From: Panorpa germanica
Taxonomy: Eukaryota > Arthropoda > Insecta > Mecoptera > Panorpidae
Assembly (NCBI GenBank): GCA_963678705.1
Contig: OY783207.1
Coordinates: 3,286,001 to 3,350,000 of the forward strand
Direction of reading: 5' to 3'
DNA length: 64,000 bases
The translations under genes and the position numbers were made by a program. Of this stretch, positions 50,517 through 61,951 are shown in pieces; the stretch's first letter is position 1, and each line of letters starts with the position of its first letter. Under the pieces are notes generated by a model. It had not been told where the DNA came from, made no database searches, and saw only the letters and a program-made list of their open reading frames with translations.

Positions 50517-51439
50517 TATCAACCTTCAAAAATACGAGATCTTTAAAAGAAAGTATCCGATGTACAATATTCATATGGTTAAACTGCTGAAATAAATTTA
50601 AGTGATCTTTTGAAAAACTTTTGAGTGATCTAATCCGTTAAAGTTTCATGTGCCTAATTTATATGCAGAATTTGATTGGCAAATATTTTGGTTTTAATTT
50701 GAAAATGATTTCTGCTCAACCTGTACGTGGAGAAATGTGGTGGTTCTTCTTTCATCAAACATAAATAATGTGACAGTATGTTTATCTAGTTGTCGATAGC
50801 GTATATACAACATCAGATATGTAAACATATAACTCATATCGAATATAAACAAAAATTGGTATGAGAACAGCTTGTCACTGTAATCAAAGGAAGATGGAAA
50901 ATTGTTTTATATAAGTAATAAATGGATGATGGAACGGATGCATTGACATCGGTAAAGGAATCCAAAACGGAAGGAATGCATCAATCTAGAAGAGTGCATT
51001 GATCGATCGAGTAAAAGCTTGGAAAATAAACAATAACAATCTGTTTTATTTCAAGTCTTATCCATTAAGAATGGTGATTTAATTCATTATGAAATTTAAT
51101 ATTTTTCATGGCTATTACTAAATCCACATTGGAGCGACATAGGGTGACTTATGGGCACCACTTTGGATAAAAAACGGAGGCGAATGTTTCAGAAACAAAA
51201 ATGCATTTCCCCACCTCATAAACTTAAGCTTTTGAATACAAAATTATTTTTTTTAAAAGTACTCAAATATATTTTCTACCTGTGGCTTAGAATGTGGTTA
51301 GAAAAATCTTACTCAAATTGTAATCAGACTATTCGACATTACTACGACACGAAAAAATGTATCTATCTCGTATCTAAATTACTTTATTATATTTATGTAT
51401 TGTTAATTATTAGAATCATTATTTTTATTAAGGATCATT
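50517..51439. other. DGK intron 1, no feature seen
   Basis: AT-rich; the 96-residue frame at 51151 has no recognisable domain. Confidence 0.5.
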
Positions 51440-51590
51440 AATTTAAATATAGTTTAAATTACAAGAGATCGAAAAAACATTCTCTTTATAATGTATAAGA
51501 TAGTATTCACCATCGTATAGTAAATTTATGCGGCTCTAATTATCTCTTTTAAGCATGAGGTACCACCCAACTCTCGTAATGTTAAGTATA
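51440..51590 (+). repeat. Dispersed repeat, partner of 17675
   Basis: ATAGTTTAAATTACAAGAGA, TATAATGTATAAGATA and ATCTCTTTTAAGCATGAGGT align with 17675-17900. Confidence 0.5.
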
Positions 51591-51985
51591 CAAGTATACT
51601 TTGCAATTTATACTTTATTCAAGAACTTTCACACAACTGCCCTTGTAACATTCGCTATAGAAAGGTACTTATACCTTCAGATATATTGCTATCTCTTTCT
51701 CCCCTCCTTAATAATACAGTTTTTTTGTCTCTTTTATATAACTGTACCCGTTTTACGATGTTCACAATTGAAACAACTTATGAGTATAGCTTCGTAGAGT
51801 GCACCGCTCAAATAATTCAAGACAAAATAACTCATTAACTTAGCAAAGAAAACATAAAACAAAATATTGATATTTTGAGCTTTTAAAGTTACAGTGTACA
51901 TTATTCAAGGTACCGCTCTCTAGTTCAGATCCATCACATTGTCGTGTGGAGGGTGGGGTTGGGTGGTGTGTAATGCTCAACTCAC

Positions 51986-52210
51986 AAGGGGGTGTGTCCC
52001 GGCGTCCCGCACCCGAGACGAAAGCAACAGATGAGCCTGGAGCTAGCGCGGTTCGGGACTCGGTACTCGGGATTCGGTACTCGGGTGTCTAGAGATATCA
52101 GGTGTGGAGCGTCGAAGAGCCGAACTCATATCAGCCGAACCGAAGCGTACTAAACGGTCACTAGAACGGCGTGGCGTTCATGATATTCGCGGCGTTCACA
52201 AGTTCGCTAT
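51986..52210 (-). promoter_or_regulatory. GC-rich island in DGK intron 1, candidate alternative first exon
   Basis: A sharp GC-rich, CpG-rich patch (about 51.94-52.22 kb) with short internal repeats of the form GGRAYTCGGTACTC. On the minus strand it ends in a good donor (CCCCCTT/GTGAGT, GT at 51985). Its ATGs open only very short frames, so any exon here would be 5' UTR. It could be an alternative DGK promoter or first exon, or an unrelated regulatory element. Confidence 0.3.
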
Positions 52211-52367
52211 ATCAATGCATTTACAACGGATGACCTGTTGACCTATAACCCCTAACTTTTATTTCAGGGCCGTAATTAGAATATGTCGTAAATATGTCAC
52301 TGTATTAAAAACTACTACAAATGAAATGGAGGGATTATATTCTATCTAAGTCTATGGTGTCTAGAGT

Positions 52368-52995
52368 AATGGGCTTGTGTCCTATCTCTTAATTTCTATA
52401 AAAGTGTACTATATATTGATAAAGTGGGTTACTAGATCCTCAAATGTACAATTATTTTTTAATAACTCCTTATATGGTAAGAGATATTAACAATTAAAAA
52501 AGTCATTTTGTCTCTTTAATTTTTAAAGGGATTCAACGTTGTACAGCATTCCAAGTGCATGTGACATCACATGCTATCTATATATAGTTGCTAGCTCTTT
52601 TATACAACAGAACGTAAATCTTGACAGAACTCTGACAAGTTTACATGTTACCAACCTTAAAGCTCATAAATCTCTGCTATATGTGTTTATATATCAAAAT
52701 ATCAAATATTATTTACAGCTATTAAATATAATAAAAACTTATTATTCTTTGACTTGACTTGATTATTTCGACTACCAACAGCTACAAAACATTACCACAG
52801 CACTGACCTACTCAACAAATAACTGACGTTAAAATGCATTTCACGTCATACAAATATGGTCGACTATTTCTAGCGCTTAAACTACAATTCAAATTTTTAA
52901 TTGCTACATCTTCGTCAACATTTAGATATTTAATAAAATAGACACCAATCAACAATTGAAAAATCGACCACTAAATAATGAGAACACAACCCATT
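52368..52995 (+). mobile_element. 16-bp-TIR MITE, complete copy with variant core
   Basis: Same termini (right end slightly degenerate, AACACAACCCATT). It carries an alternative core segment (TTGCTAGCTCTTTTATACAA) also present in the copy at 60059 but not in the other copies, and lacks some of the usual central sequence. Confidence 0.88.
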
Positions 52996-53214
52996 GGTTC
53001 TTAAAAGTATACCGCCCATCTATAACTCCCAAACAGATTAGGCTATTACATATTGAAAATTTTCTCTGCGATAAAAATGAATATGAAAATAAATATTGGC
53101 AATTCATAACAATGGAATTCTTATATCAAAAGGAGACCTGCTTATTTGTCATAACAAGATGTTGATTTCCCAAGGTACACAACAAAAGATATATTTATTA
53201 TCCGTTATATATAT

Positions 53215-53605
53215 AAGGAGAAAGGCAGAGAGAAGTAGAAAGCACAAGAGGAGCTAAGGAGACAAAAGATATAGCAGCAGGAAAGAATGAAAGAAATTCA
53301 TAATAGCAAATATAATGAAAAAAAAAGGATTTAGGAGAAGAGATACCGGAATATGTGCAGTTATTAAAGGCAGTGAAGGAAATCGGTGGATGGCGGAGAT
53401 AGAGAGAAGGAGCGAGGAAAGAGAAGGAATGGCACAGTAGAAACACGAGGTTTAAATTTATCTGTTTTGTTTGAATTTAACTTTTTTCTTTTCGAAGGGG
53501 TGAGAATAGGTAGATAGAATAAGGATCACAAAATGTAATTAAGTACCATGATATGTAATTTAATGATTTAAGGCGGACGAATGTAGTGCCTAATTATGAA
53601 AACTA
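53215..53605 (+). mobile_element. LINE 3' end fragment, family 2
   Basis: Purine-rich remnants of the same ORF2 C-terminus as 48407 (frame-broken EEAERRRE-like and LLKAVKE-like codons). The same 3' UTR block as at 2515 follows (AATAAGGATCACAAAA, then ATGATATGTAATTTAATGAT). Confidence 0.65.
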
Positions 53606-54044
53606 CGGTTATATTGGTACTGTGTATACGTTATATTTAAAAGAATAATTGCACGCTGCCGTAATTAAAAAACGTAGTTATTTTTAATGTTTTTAATGTG
53701 TAAACAAAGTTTTAATTTAATTTTATGTGAATACATGCAAGAGTACGTGCCCGTTGCAAAGCAACGTGTATATAATTTGCTTAAAAATTATTTTATAGCT
53801 CGCTCATAAACCAACTGCATTATTTTATTTTATAAAATATTAAATTCAATATCCTGTATTCCGCTGTGTGCATCCTCATTTATACTTCCGCCACTGAATC
53901 TAATTATTCCATCCTATTGTATTTGGAGATACATTTTGTTCCTGCTAAAGATTCATTACTATCGTGTGTTGTAGTCTCATATGTGAACCACATCGCTGCC
54001 TGATAAGTTTATGATTACGTATGTACATAATCAATTCACCGTGA

Positions 54045-54110
54045 TAACAACCAAACCCAGAAACCAGTAGACACAGCAGTGAGTGTCTAGCATCAATGCT
54101 CTCGCCCATT
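54045..54110 (-). mobile_element. SINE head fragment, B box deleted
   Basis: Minus strand GGGCGAGAGCATTGATGC, CACTGCTGTGTCT and then TTCTGGGTTTGGTTGTTAT. It matches the SINE family but skips the B-box segment. Confidence 0.5.
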
Positions 54111-54269
54111 ATGTCATCAAGATTTTACATAAATTAAATGTTTCAAAAATAACAAGTAATATACCAAAAATTTAAGAAAATGTTTCCCTACAAAATAGCA
54201 TTTTTCAAAAAAAAAAAATTGATGAAATAATAACAAAATAATAGGAAAATATCAGATATTGTGATACAC

Positions 54270-54440
54270 ATTTAATTTTAGATTTATTTTTGCTCATAAC
54301 TTTTTTCGTATAATAAAAATACAACCGGAAGTTATTAAGAAAAGTTGCAGATAAAATTATCTACAAAAAAGCATATTACAATATTTGTGTAGCAGTTATA
54401 ATTTTTAAGATAAGCGCAACATTTTCTACTTTAAAAGTTA
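54270..54440 (+). repeat. Dispersed repeat, partner of 41160
   Basis: GCTCATAACTTTTTTCGTAT, AAGTTATTAAGAAAAGTTGC and ATTATCTACAAAAAAGCAT align with 41160-41345. Confidence 0.45.
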
Positions 54441-56573
54441 TCAAGTTTATTAAATTATATTATTTAATAATCGTAAACTTTTAGCTAATTGTGTACTCCA
54501 CATATATGAATCACCGATACTATAAAAACTACCAACATAATAGGAGGTCGTCCATGATAGAACTCAGCAACATAAATAAACCAACCAGTAAAAAGTGTGA
54601 CCTTTAAAAACGATTACACACCTGTTGGTCCACCTAATGGTTCTTGCAAATTAATTAAATACATAAATAAATATGTATCATTGCTGATATTTTTTGCTGA
54701 TACACTGAAAGTATCGTGAGCACTACGTCAGATGCCAACCGACACGCAGCATAAAGAGAATTCAATTAATTTTTTTTAATTAATTTATCAAAATAGGGGA
54801 CTATATAACACCGCGGACGTACACACTACTAAAACACCAACACGACAACCTCAAGCAGCTATAGCCTGTTTGATAATTACCTAATGGCAATTGATAAAAT
54901 TACAATAGCGGTCAAATACATTTCAATGAACAGAGTAATATATAATACGACCGTAATCTTTATTAGAACTAACTATACTGTAGAATAGTGATTGTCAAAC
55001 TGTGTTAAATTATATTATTGTTTACGTAGATGTCACAAAATAATGTATACTGTAAAATATATAAATACTGTTTGCATTAAGTGTATTTTTTTCAAATACT
55101 GGTACTACTGGTTACTAAGTCTACTTAACTACGACTAAACAAAACGGATTCCGATAATCATTAACTAATTTACAACTCACAGCTAGACAAACTCTGCCTT
55201 GGAACGAAACGGTACAGTCCGTTTTAATACGACATATCGCAGAAACACACAAAAAATATCAGTTGTATACAAAAACTGCACATGTTTGTAAAGCATACTT
55301 GTATATCCATCACAAAGAATTTTATAAATAAACGAATAAGTTTTTAAAGTGTTTTCTACTACATCAGGATATATATACTAGAGATGAATGTTTTCTCATT
55401 TGACGGCCACATGTTCTTATACAATATCTTAAGCGTTTCAACATTCGATCATATCTAATTCCAATCTTAAAACAATAATAATCTGGTAAAAACTATTATT
55501 TAAGTAACATGTATGAAGCTTATGATAGTTATGACATATCTATAACATAACCTAAAAATGGATTTAAAATATTTTGGTATTGTCAAAGGCTACCACAGTT
55601 AACTAACTAAAAATGTAATCTAATGTAACGTTAAGGAATAGGTATGTTTAGCCAGAGCAAAAATGATCAACCAAAGTATCAATCAAGGTTTGTAATAAAC
55701 CTTAAAAAAGAGAAACAATAATTGTTTTTCCTCGAAAATTCTACAATATTGCTTCTTGATCTCAATGGCCTTTTGTTTTTACTGTAAATGTATTCAGTAT
55801 CCCTTCGAGGTCGGGGTCCTACGCTTTTGTTTAATCACTCTAAGGGGTAGAACAAAGTAAAATAACTAGAAAAAAGAGCCTCAAAAGTAAAGCAAATCTA
55901 ATGAAAATCTAAAGTAAACAAAATTGTATTCTACGATTAAAGATTATTCTGCGTAGGGCTTTCTAAAAACCTAATGCGCCGCTGTCAACGATGAAAGAAT
56001 AGCTTATATACACGACAAGGTACTCTTATTAGAATAATGTATAAACAAATTTGTAAGGATAAGGATTGGAATTAATATTCTGTTGTATCCAGCTTACAAC
56101 AAAAAACATATTTTGTGTAATGAATATTTCAGAGAAAGATTGTTTATCTATACATATATAGTTATATATATATAGATATGTATACAGCTTTATAATAAAT
56201 ACACAAACTTTCCGACGTAGAAAGTACAATCAATATAAAGATGCCTTAAAGTAATTAAGAAATAATCTGGAGTTTTCAAAGTGTTCAAATAGCACTGACC
56301 TTTTTCTTTATTGAAATATGTTTAAATATATTAAAATAATAAATGAATAGACAGTGTTTTATCTATATTATTCATCGTATATTATAATATGTTTGTTAAG
56401 TTTTGAGGACACATTTTAATTTAAGCGTTTAGGTTGATACTAAAATAACCTAAAAGAATTTACATGTCACACGAAAAGGGATCCGCCCACAATGTCAAAA
56501 AATAAACAAACACTAAAATATCTTCTACTTAATCAAATTACTAAGATAAATCTATGAAAAATGAACAACTTAC
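54441..56573. other. DGK intron 1, 5' part, no feature seen
   Basis: AT-rich, without clear repeats. Confidence 0.5.
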
Positions 56574-56714
56574 AGAGCGGTTTATTTCTTTATTAGTTGA
56601 CAATCTTCTATGAAACAATTTCGCCGGTTCAGTTTCATTTTCACTCTCTGAAGAATCATCACATATATTAGAATTTCTAGCAGTACTTTTAACTTTAGTT
56701 ACTCCAGTAGCCAT
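56574..56714 (-). CDS. DGKH: Type II diacylglycerol kinase, first coding exon
   Basis: Exon read on the minus strand from an ATG at 56714 in good context (AAAATGG) to a perfect donor (CGCTCT/GTAAGT). It encodes 47 residues beginning MATGVTKVKS and including DDSSESENETEP and KLFHRRLSTNKEI. Known family: animal DGK delta/eta proteins have a Ser/Asp/Glu-rich N-terminus followed by a K-L-x-R-x-x-S-T segment just before the PH domain, which is the layout here. The exon ends in phase 0 and joins exon 2 at 43291 after a 13.3-kb intron. The enzyme phosphorylates diacylglycerol to phosphatidic acid at membranes; the catalytic exons are not in this window. Assignment rests on the join with exon 2; alone this exon would be unrecognisable. 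Confidence 0.8.
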
Positions 56715-56892
56715 TTTAAATAATTATCACAAAACACTACACTTAATTATTATAAATAAAACAATAGTTTCATACATGTATATTATTAATTTATTATTTT
56801 AATGACTACATAATTCTAGAGTTTTAGGGAGCACATTTTAACACAGATACACTAGACCGCGCCATGACAGTTCTCACAACATAACACATATC

Positions 56893-56905
56893 GCGCATGC
56901 GCGCA
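56893..56905. promoter_or_regulatory. NRF1-type palindrome in the DGK promoter
   Basis: CGCGCATGCGCGC matches the palindromic NRF1 (insect Ewg) consensus GCGCATGCGC. It lies about 180 bases upstream of the minus-strand DGK start codon, in a short CG-rich patch within very AT-rich DNA. The site is seen directly; its use as the DGK promoter is inference. Confidence 0.55.
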
Positions 56906-57323
56906 GATCGTTTTAATGTTTCCTTTCCACATAGAATTGTATACTACACCAAATTTATAGTACACTCGCTCTATACTAGTATAATTTATAGTTAAGATAA
57001 CTTTAGTATACAAACAATAGTAGTGTACACTGTTAATAATGTTTTTTTTATTAATTTTATTAGCTTTCTTTACATATGCGATATGAGAATGCCCTTATTG
57101 ATTTTATGTGTGAAACTAACTTTATCATTTTTATCTGACTTCACACAAAAATGAAGATATACAATTTCAATATTTTTGATTGCCTAAAATAGGGTTTTAT
57201 CAAAATTACAATAAATGGTATATAACCAACTGCGCATACGTTAGCAAACTCGAAGTATTTTCGATGGAACAATATTTGTAAGATGAGCCCCGCGAACAGG
57301 CGGGGAGGATCACACTGGATTGG

Positions 57324-58287
57324 AATGGGCTTGTGTCCTATGTCTTAATTTCTATAAAACTGTACTATATATTGATAAAGTGGGTTACTAGAACCTCAAA
57401 TGTTTAATTATGTTTTAATAACTCCTTACATGTTAAGAGATATTAACAATTAAAAAAGTCATTTTGTCTCTTTAATTATTAAAGGGATTCAACGTTGTAC
57501 ACATTCCAAGTGCATGTGACATCACAATCCTTGTGTAAGGTTACCAACCTTACAGCTTATAAATCTCTGCTATATCTTAATATATATAAATTACGTGTCA
57601 CGTTGTTTGTCCGTGTTTGTCCGCGATGGACTCCTAAACTACTTAACCGATTTTAATCAAATTTGTACACCGTGTGCAGTTTGATCCAACTTGAAAGATA
57701 GGATAGCTTACATCTCAATTTATGATTGCAATATTATCTTATTGCAAATTATTTGTCTATTAATTATCTGTTAGCTCCAAACGATTGTAAAAGATGGCGA
57801 CATCTGTTGACTAGATTGAGTAAATATTCAATAGATGGCGCTATGTAATGTAATATGACAAAAACGTTAGTCACAGCAACGCGTGGCCGGGACAGCTAGT
57901 GTATTTATATATCAAAATATCAAATATTATTTACAACTATTTCAAGGAATAATAAAATTTCAATATTATGTCTGCCTTAGCAGGATTAAATAAAATAAAA
58001 ACTTATTATTCTTTGACTTAACTTGATTATTTGACTACCAACAGCTACAAAACATTACCACAGCACTGACCTACTCAACAAATAACTGACGTTGAAATGC
58101 ATTGTACGTCATAAAAATATGGTCGACCATTTCTAGCGCTAAAACTACAATTCAAACTTTTAATTGCTATATCTCCGTTAACATTTTGATATTTAATAAA
58201 ATAGACACGTCAATACACATTTATTAACATCAATTTCAATCAACAATTGAAAAATCGACCACTAAAAAATGAGGACACAAGCCCATT
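57324..58287 (+). mobile_element. 16-bp-TIR MITE carrying a nested Helitron
   Basis: Complete termini. It is 964 bases long because a 325-base Helitron sits at 57575-57899; without it the copy is about 639 bases, close to the family length. Confidence 0.9.
57575..57899 (+). mobile_element. Non-autonomous Helitron, nested copy
   Basis: Comparing the interrupted MITE with its intact relatives places the insertion exactly. The insert starts TCTTAATATATATAAATTAC, ends GGCCGGGACAGCTAG and lies between host A and T. A TC start, a CTAG end, no target duplication and A/T insertion are the Helitron hallmarks. No coding sequence. Confidence 0.88.
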
Positions 58288-58484
58288 CTCAGAACCTTGG
58301 ACTGACGAAAAGTTTCTCCCAGGCCTCACATTTCTCTCGAAGTCCTCTTTATAAGCATCAACAAACATTTGTACATTAAAGAGATTTATTTAATAGTTAC
58401 GCATTAAAATATGCGTTCTTAAACAGCGAATTTGAAAATAATTTGAAATAGAGACTTGCTATTTCATCATACTAATAACACATC

Positions 58485-58730
58485 TCTTAATAAGTTCGTG
58501 GGATGACATATAGATGGCGCTACTATTGACAAATGAATATAATTTTTGGGTAGTACCAACCTTTTTATAATATGTGTCAAAATTTCATGACATTCTGATG
58601 ATTAGTTTCTGAGTTATAGCGACTTTAGTGGCGCTACTTTTGTAATTTTCAAAATAATGCAGAAATCTTAATTTCGTGTCTTGATAATTAAATAACCGTT
58701 CAAGCAAGCCAAAGCTTAACTGAAAGTCAA
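58485..58730 (+). mobile_element. Mariner 5' end fragment
   Basis: TAAGTTCGTGGGATGACATA, an untranslated leader with GTGTCAAAATTTCATGACAT, then decayed codons like (M)QKS-FRVL, matching the start of a mariner transposase. Related to 8215 and 3187. Confidence 0.6.
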
Positions 58731-58959
58731 TAATTTAGCGAGTAATAATCTTCTCCTTTACTAGTTTTGTCTCACCGTGTACAACTCAACTCCCATAGTC
58801 AATTTTTACCAAAAGGGTGAGCCGCCAAATAAACTCAACAGTTTTAGTTTATCTGTTGGAATTTTGATTTATTTTATTGAAAAATAAATTTTCCAATAGT
58901 TTGTGAGATATATTTTATGACTATAATTAAAAAAATAATCTATTTTCGTAAACACGTTT

Positions 58960-59157
58960 TTACCACAACATGCATTCGTCTTCGTTGTAGCGTTTCCTTA
59001 AATCTGGTGAAATAATAAATTGGAGCACATCGTTATTATAATTGAGCCAATTTTGAAATACTTTCCGGTCGGCGTTTTTTTTAATTCCAGGTTTATGAAC
59101 TAAAAATGCATTGTCCAGTATTAGGAAATCGTAATTCTGAGCACATAATTCAAATCC
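58960..59157 (-). CDS. GT49 glycosyltransferase, terminal exon
   Basis: Last exon on the minus strand, from acceptor TTTTTTCAG (phase 0) to stop TAA at 58962-58960. It encodes GFELCAQNYDFLILDNAFL, then VHKPGIKKNADR, a WLNYNND segment and the end CMLW. The family has L-D-N-A-F-L-V-H-(K/A)-P-G-I-K near its C-terminus, as here. The five visible exons give about 312 residues in one frame. Family members such as B4GAT1 are Golgi type II membrane enzymes; B4GAT1 adds glucuronic acid to primed glycans. The acceptor sugar of the insect members is not inferable from this sequence. The DGK first exon starts about 2.2 kb further along the same strand. Confidence 0.93.
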   Translation of the reverse strand, partial: GFELCAQNYDFLILDNAFLVHKPGIKKNADRKVFQNWLNYNNDVLQFIISPDLRKRYNEDECMLW

Positions 59158-59307
59158 CTGAAAAAAAATTGAAATATTAAAACGTTTAAGAAAAAGTACT
59201 GCCCTCTCTTTTTGAATTTCGGTCAACGTTATAGGTTACTCAATTTGATTGTAATTTCAACAAAAAAAAATAGAAAAAGAAAGAAACAATTTTCTTAATA
59301 CATTGTA

Positions 59308-59938
59308 AATGGGCTTGTGTCCTTTGTCTTAATTTCTATAAAAGTGTACTATATATTGATAAAGTGGGTTACTAGAACCTCAAATGTTCAATTATTTTTT
59401 AATAACTCCTTATATGTTAAGAGATATTACCAATTAAAAAAGTCATTTTGTCTCTTTAATTATTAAAGGGATTCAACATTGTACACATTCCAAATGCATG
59501 TGACATATCACAACTACTGCCAACCTTACAGCTCATAAATCTCTGCTATATGTATTTATATATCAAAATATCAAATATTATTTACAGCTATTTCAAGGAA
59601 CAATCAAATTTCAATATTATGTCTGCCTTCGCAGGGTTAAATAAAATAAAAACTTATTATTCTTTGACTTGACTTGATTATTTGACTACTAACAGCTACA
59701 GAACATTACCACAGCACTGACCTACTCAACAAATAACTGACGTTAAAATGCATTTCACGTCATACAAATATGGTCGACCATTTCTAGCGCTAAAACTACA
59801 ATTCAAACTTTTAATTGCTATATCTCCGTCAATATTTAGATATTTAATAAAATAAACACGCCAATACACATTTATTAACATCTACTTCAATCAACAATTG
59901 AAAAATCGACCACTAAAAAATGAGGACACAAGCCCATT
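59308..59938 (+). mobile_element. 16-bp-TIR MITE, complete copy in a GT49 intron
   Basis: 631 bases with both 16-base termini intact. Lies in the last intron of the GT49 gene, 120 bases before another copy in the same orientation. Confidence 0.9.
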
Positions 59939-60058
59939 ATTAACAAGTGCGTCCTACGCTCCATTTTTTTATTAACTGTTTTATTATATAAAAAATATTT
60001 CTTTATTTTTATATTTTACTCATTTAGTTATAATTTTATTTTAGGCTCCCATTGCTAG

Positions 60059-60556
60059 AATGGGCTTGTGTCCTATATCTTAATTTCTTTAAAAGTGTAC
60101 TATATATTGATAAAAAGGGTTACTAGAACCTCAAATGTCTAATTATTTTTTAATAACTCCTTGTATGTTAGGAGATATTAACAATTAAAAAAGTCATTTT
60201 GTCTCTTTAATTATTAAAGGGATTTAACGTTATAGAACATTCCAAGACATATGACACTCGTCCGCTAAGTTGCTACCTCTTTTATTCAACAGAGCGTAAA
60301 AGATATAACATATTCAACACAAAGCTCTTATCCATAGAAAATATAACTGACCTACCGTTAATAGTACAGTCATGTTACGTCATAAATATATCCGACCATT
60401 TCTAGCGCTAAAACTACAATTCGAATTTTTAATTGCTATATCTCCGTCAATATTTAGATATTTAATAAAATAGACACGCCAATACACATTTATTAACATC
60501 AATTTCAATCAACAATTGAAAAATTGACCACTAAAAAATGAGGACACAAGACCGTT
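60059..60556 (+). mobile_element. 16-bp-TIR MITE, variant-core copy in a GT49 intron
   Basis: Left terminus intact; right terminus diverged (ACACAAGACCGTT). The centre contains the variant core shared with the copy at 52368 and lacks the common TATATCAAAATATC block. Confidence 0.87.
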
Positions 60557-60642
60557 GTATTTACGATCGTGGTGAAAATTTTTGCAGATTGGAAATAATA
60601 TAAAAGAATAAATGTTTATAATATTTTAAAAAAATCACAAAC

Positions 60643-60776
60643 TTGTGTGGTTTTGTCATTTAGTCCCTCCCAGGTCAACCGTTCGTCATAAAATGGATCA
60701 GAGTTTGTGCCTATAAAAATTGGTTCCCATAATTTATATCTTCCAGTATGTTTACCTACATGTGACACTGTCAAAC
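60643..60776 (-). CDS. GT49 glycosyltransferase, WEPIFIGT exon
   Basis: Minus-strand exon, too short to stand out as an open frame, between acceptor TTTTTTCCAG and donor ACACAA/GTTTGT. It encodes (G)LTVSHVGKHTGRYK, then LWEPIFIGTNSDPFYDERL and TWEGLNDKTTQ. WEPIxIGTxxDPxYDERLxWEG is the most conserved block of the family. It enters in phase 1 and leaves in phase 0, matching both neighbours. Two MITE copies occupy most of the next intron (59308-60556). Confidence 0.92.
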
Positions 60777-60984
60777 CTGGAAAAAATTGAGCAAAACTAA
60801 GAAAGAGTAGTCTTCACTTTATGGTAATAACATTATTTGAAATGAATGCGCCATATGACGTTTAAAGTATTATTGGCTTTATTTTCACTTGCGACCTGCG
60901 ACTTTACATAAGAGGAAGTCTATATTTCAATTTCTATTAATTTACGTCTTCATCTACGATACCAATAAAAATATTTGATGTTAC

Positions 60985-61160
60985 CTTTAGTTTCAGTCAT
61001 CAACATCCATTCTTCGTCAAACGGCAATGTGTGACATTCAGGACAAATTTTATTATGAAAACGAACTGCAGTTTTTGCTAGAAGCATCGAAAGGAGGGCC
61101 GTCTTGTTATCAGGAATTGTGGCATTAGCTTTTATTTCAAAAATATGCAACGGAAATACT
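60985..61160 (-). CDS. GT49 glycosyltransferase, CPxCH exon
   Basis: Minus-strand exon between acceptor ACTTTTCAG and donor ACTAAAG/GTAACA. It encodes (R)VFPLHIFEIKANATIPDNK, then LLSMLLAKTAVRFHN, KICPECHTLPFDEEWM and LMTETK. The V-F-x-L-x-I-F-E segment and the C-P-x-C-H motif followed by E-W are typical of the GT49 domain, where the cysteines probably form a disulfide in the Golgi lumen. One base is left over at the 3' end and combines with the next exon (G/GT, Gly). The upstream intron holds a 545-base MITE (61230-61774). Confidence 0.92.
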
Positions 61161-61229
61161 CTGAAAAGTATATTTTTATAGATCTTGACTATATGCAAGT
61201 CTATTTAATAAATATTTAGATATAGTGCA

Positions 61230-61774
61230 GGCGCTATAGGTAGTTGAGTATGCAAAATGTGAGGACCGGCAACTATGGTCGGATTCTTATAGCTGAGACT
61301 CCAAATAATAACAAAACACATCTTGCCACCAGCTGTGATGGTCCCTTCCCGCTCCCTTCACATCCCCTCTCCTATACTTAGCAAATATCGGGTGCCTTGG
61401 GTTCGATGATTCTCATACAAAGATACATTTTCTAGGATGCCATTTAGCTGCTGAATCACTGGGTGAAAGGATATGCGATATTTTGCGAAGATTTTATTAC
61501 TTTTATTTTTATTTTATTTTTTTCATTTAACAATCCATCCTCACTTTCACCATTAGAAAAAAGTATAAATTATTACTGAAATAATCATTAAAATGATTTT
61601 ATAGATTGTACTCAATACATTTCCTTTACAAATAAGAGTAGAGGGGTAAAAAAAAAAATGGACCAAATATTTGACCGGCAAGATCCGCATTATTAATTTT
61701 TGACCTTTTCTTAACTTAAATCCATTGGTGGAATTCGGTCCTCACATTTTGCATACTCACTTACCTCTAGCGCC
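61230..61774. mobile_element. MITE with ~40-bp inverted ends, in a GT49 intron
   Basis: Left GGCGCTATAGGTAGTTGAGT, then ATGCAAAATGTGAGGACCG; right is the near-perfect inverse (CGGTCCTCACATTTTGCAT, then CTCTAGCGCC). 545 bases, non-coding. Confidence 0.82.
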
Positions 61775-61951
61775 CGGTCTAATATGTTACCAAAACAATT
61801 TGAATATTATCATTTCTCCTTTTAAATAAAAATAAAATTATATTCATATTTAAATTATGTTAGAAATATTTGAAACTAACCAAACTTTATTTTAACAGAA
61901 ATATTTATTGCCAACATGTTGGTAACATTGAGTTGCGTTATCATGACACAC

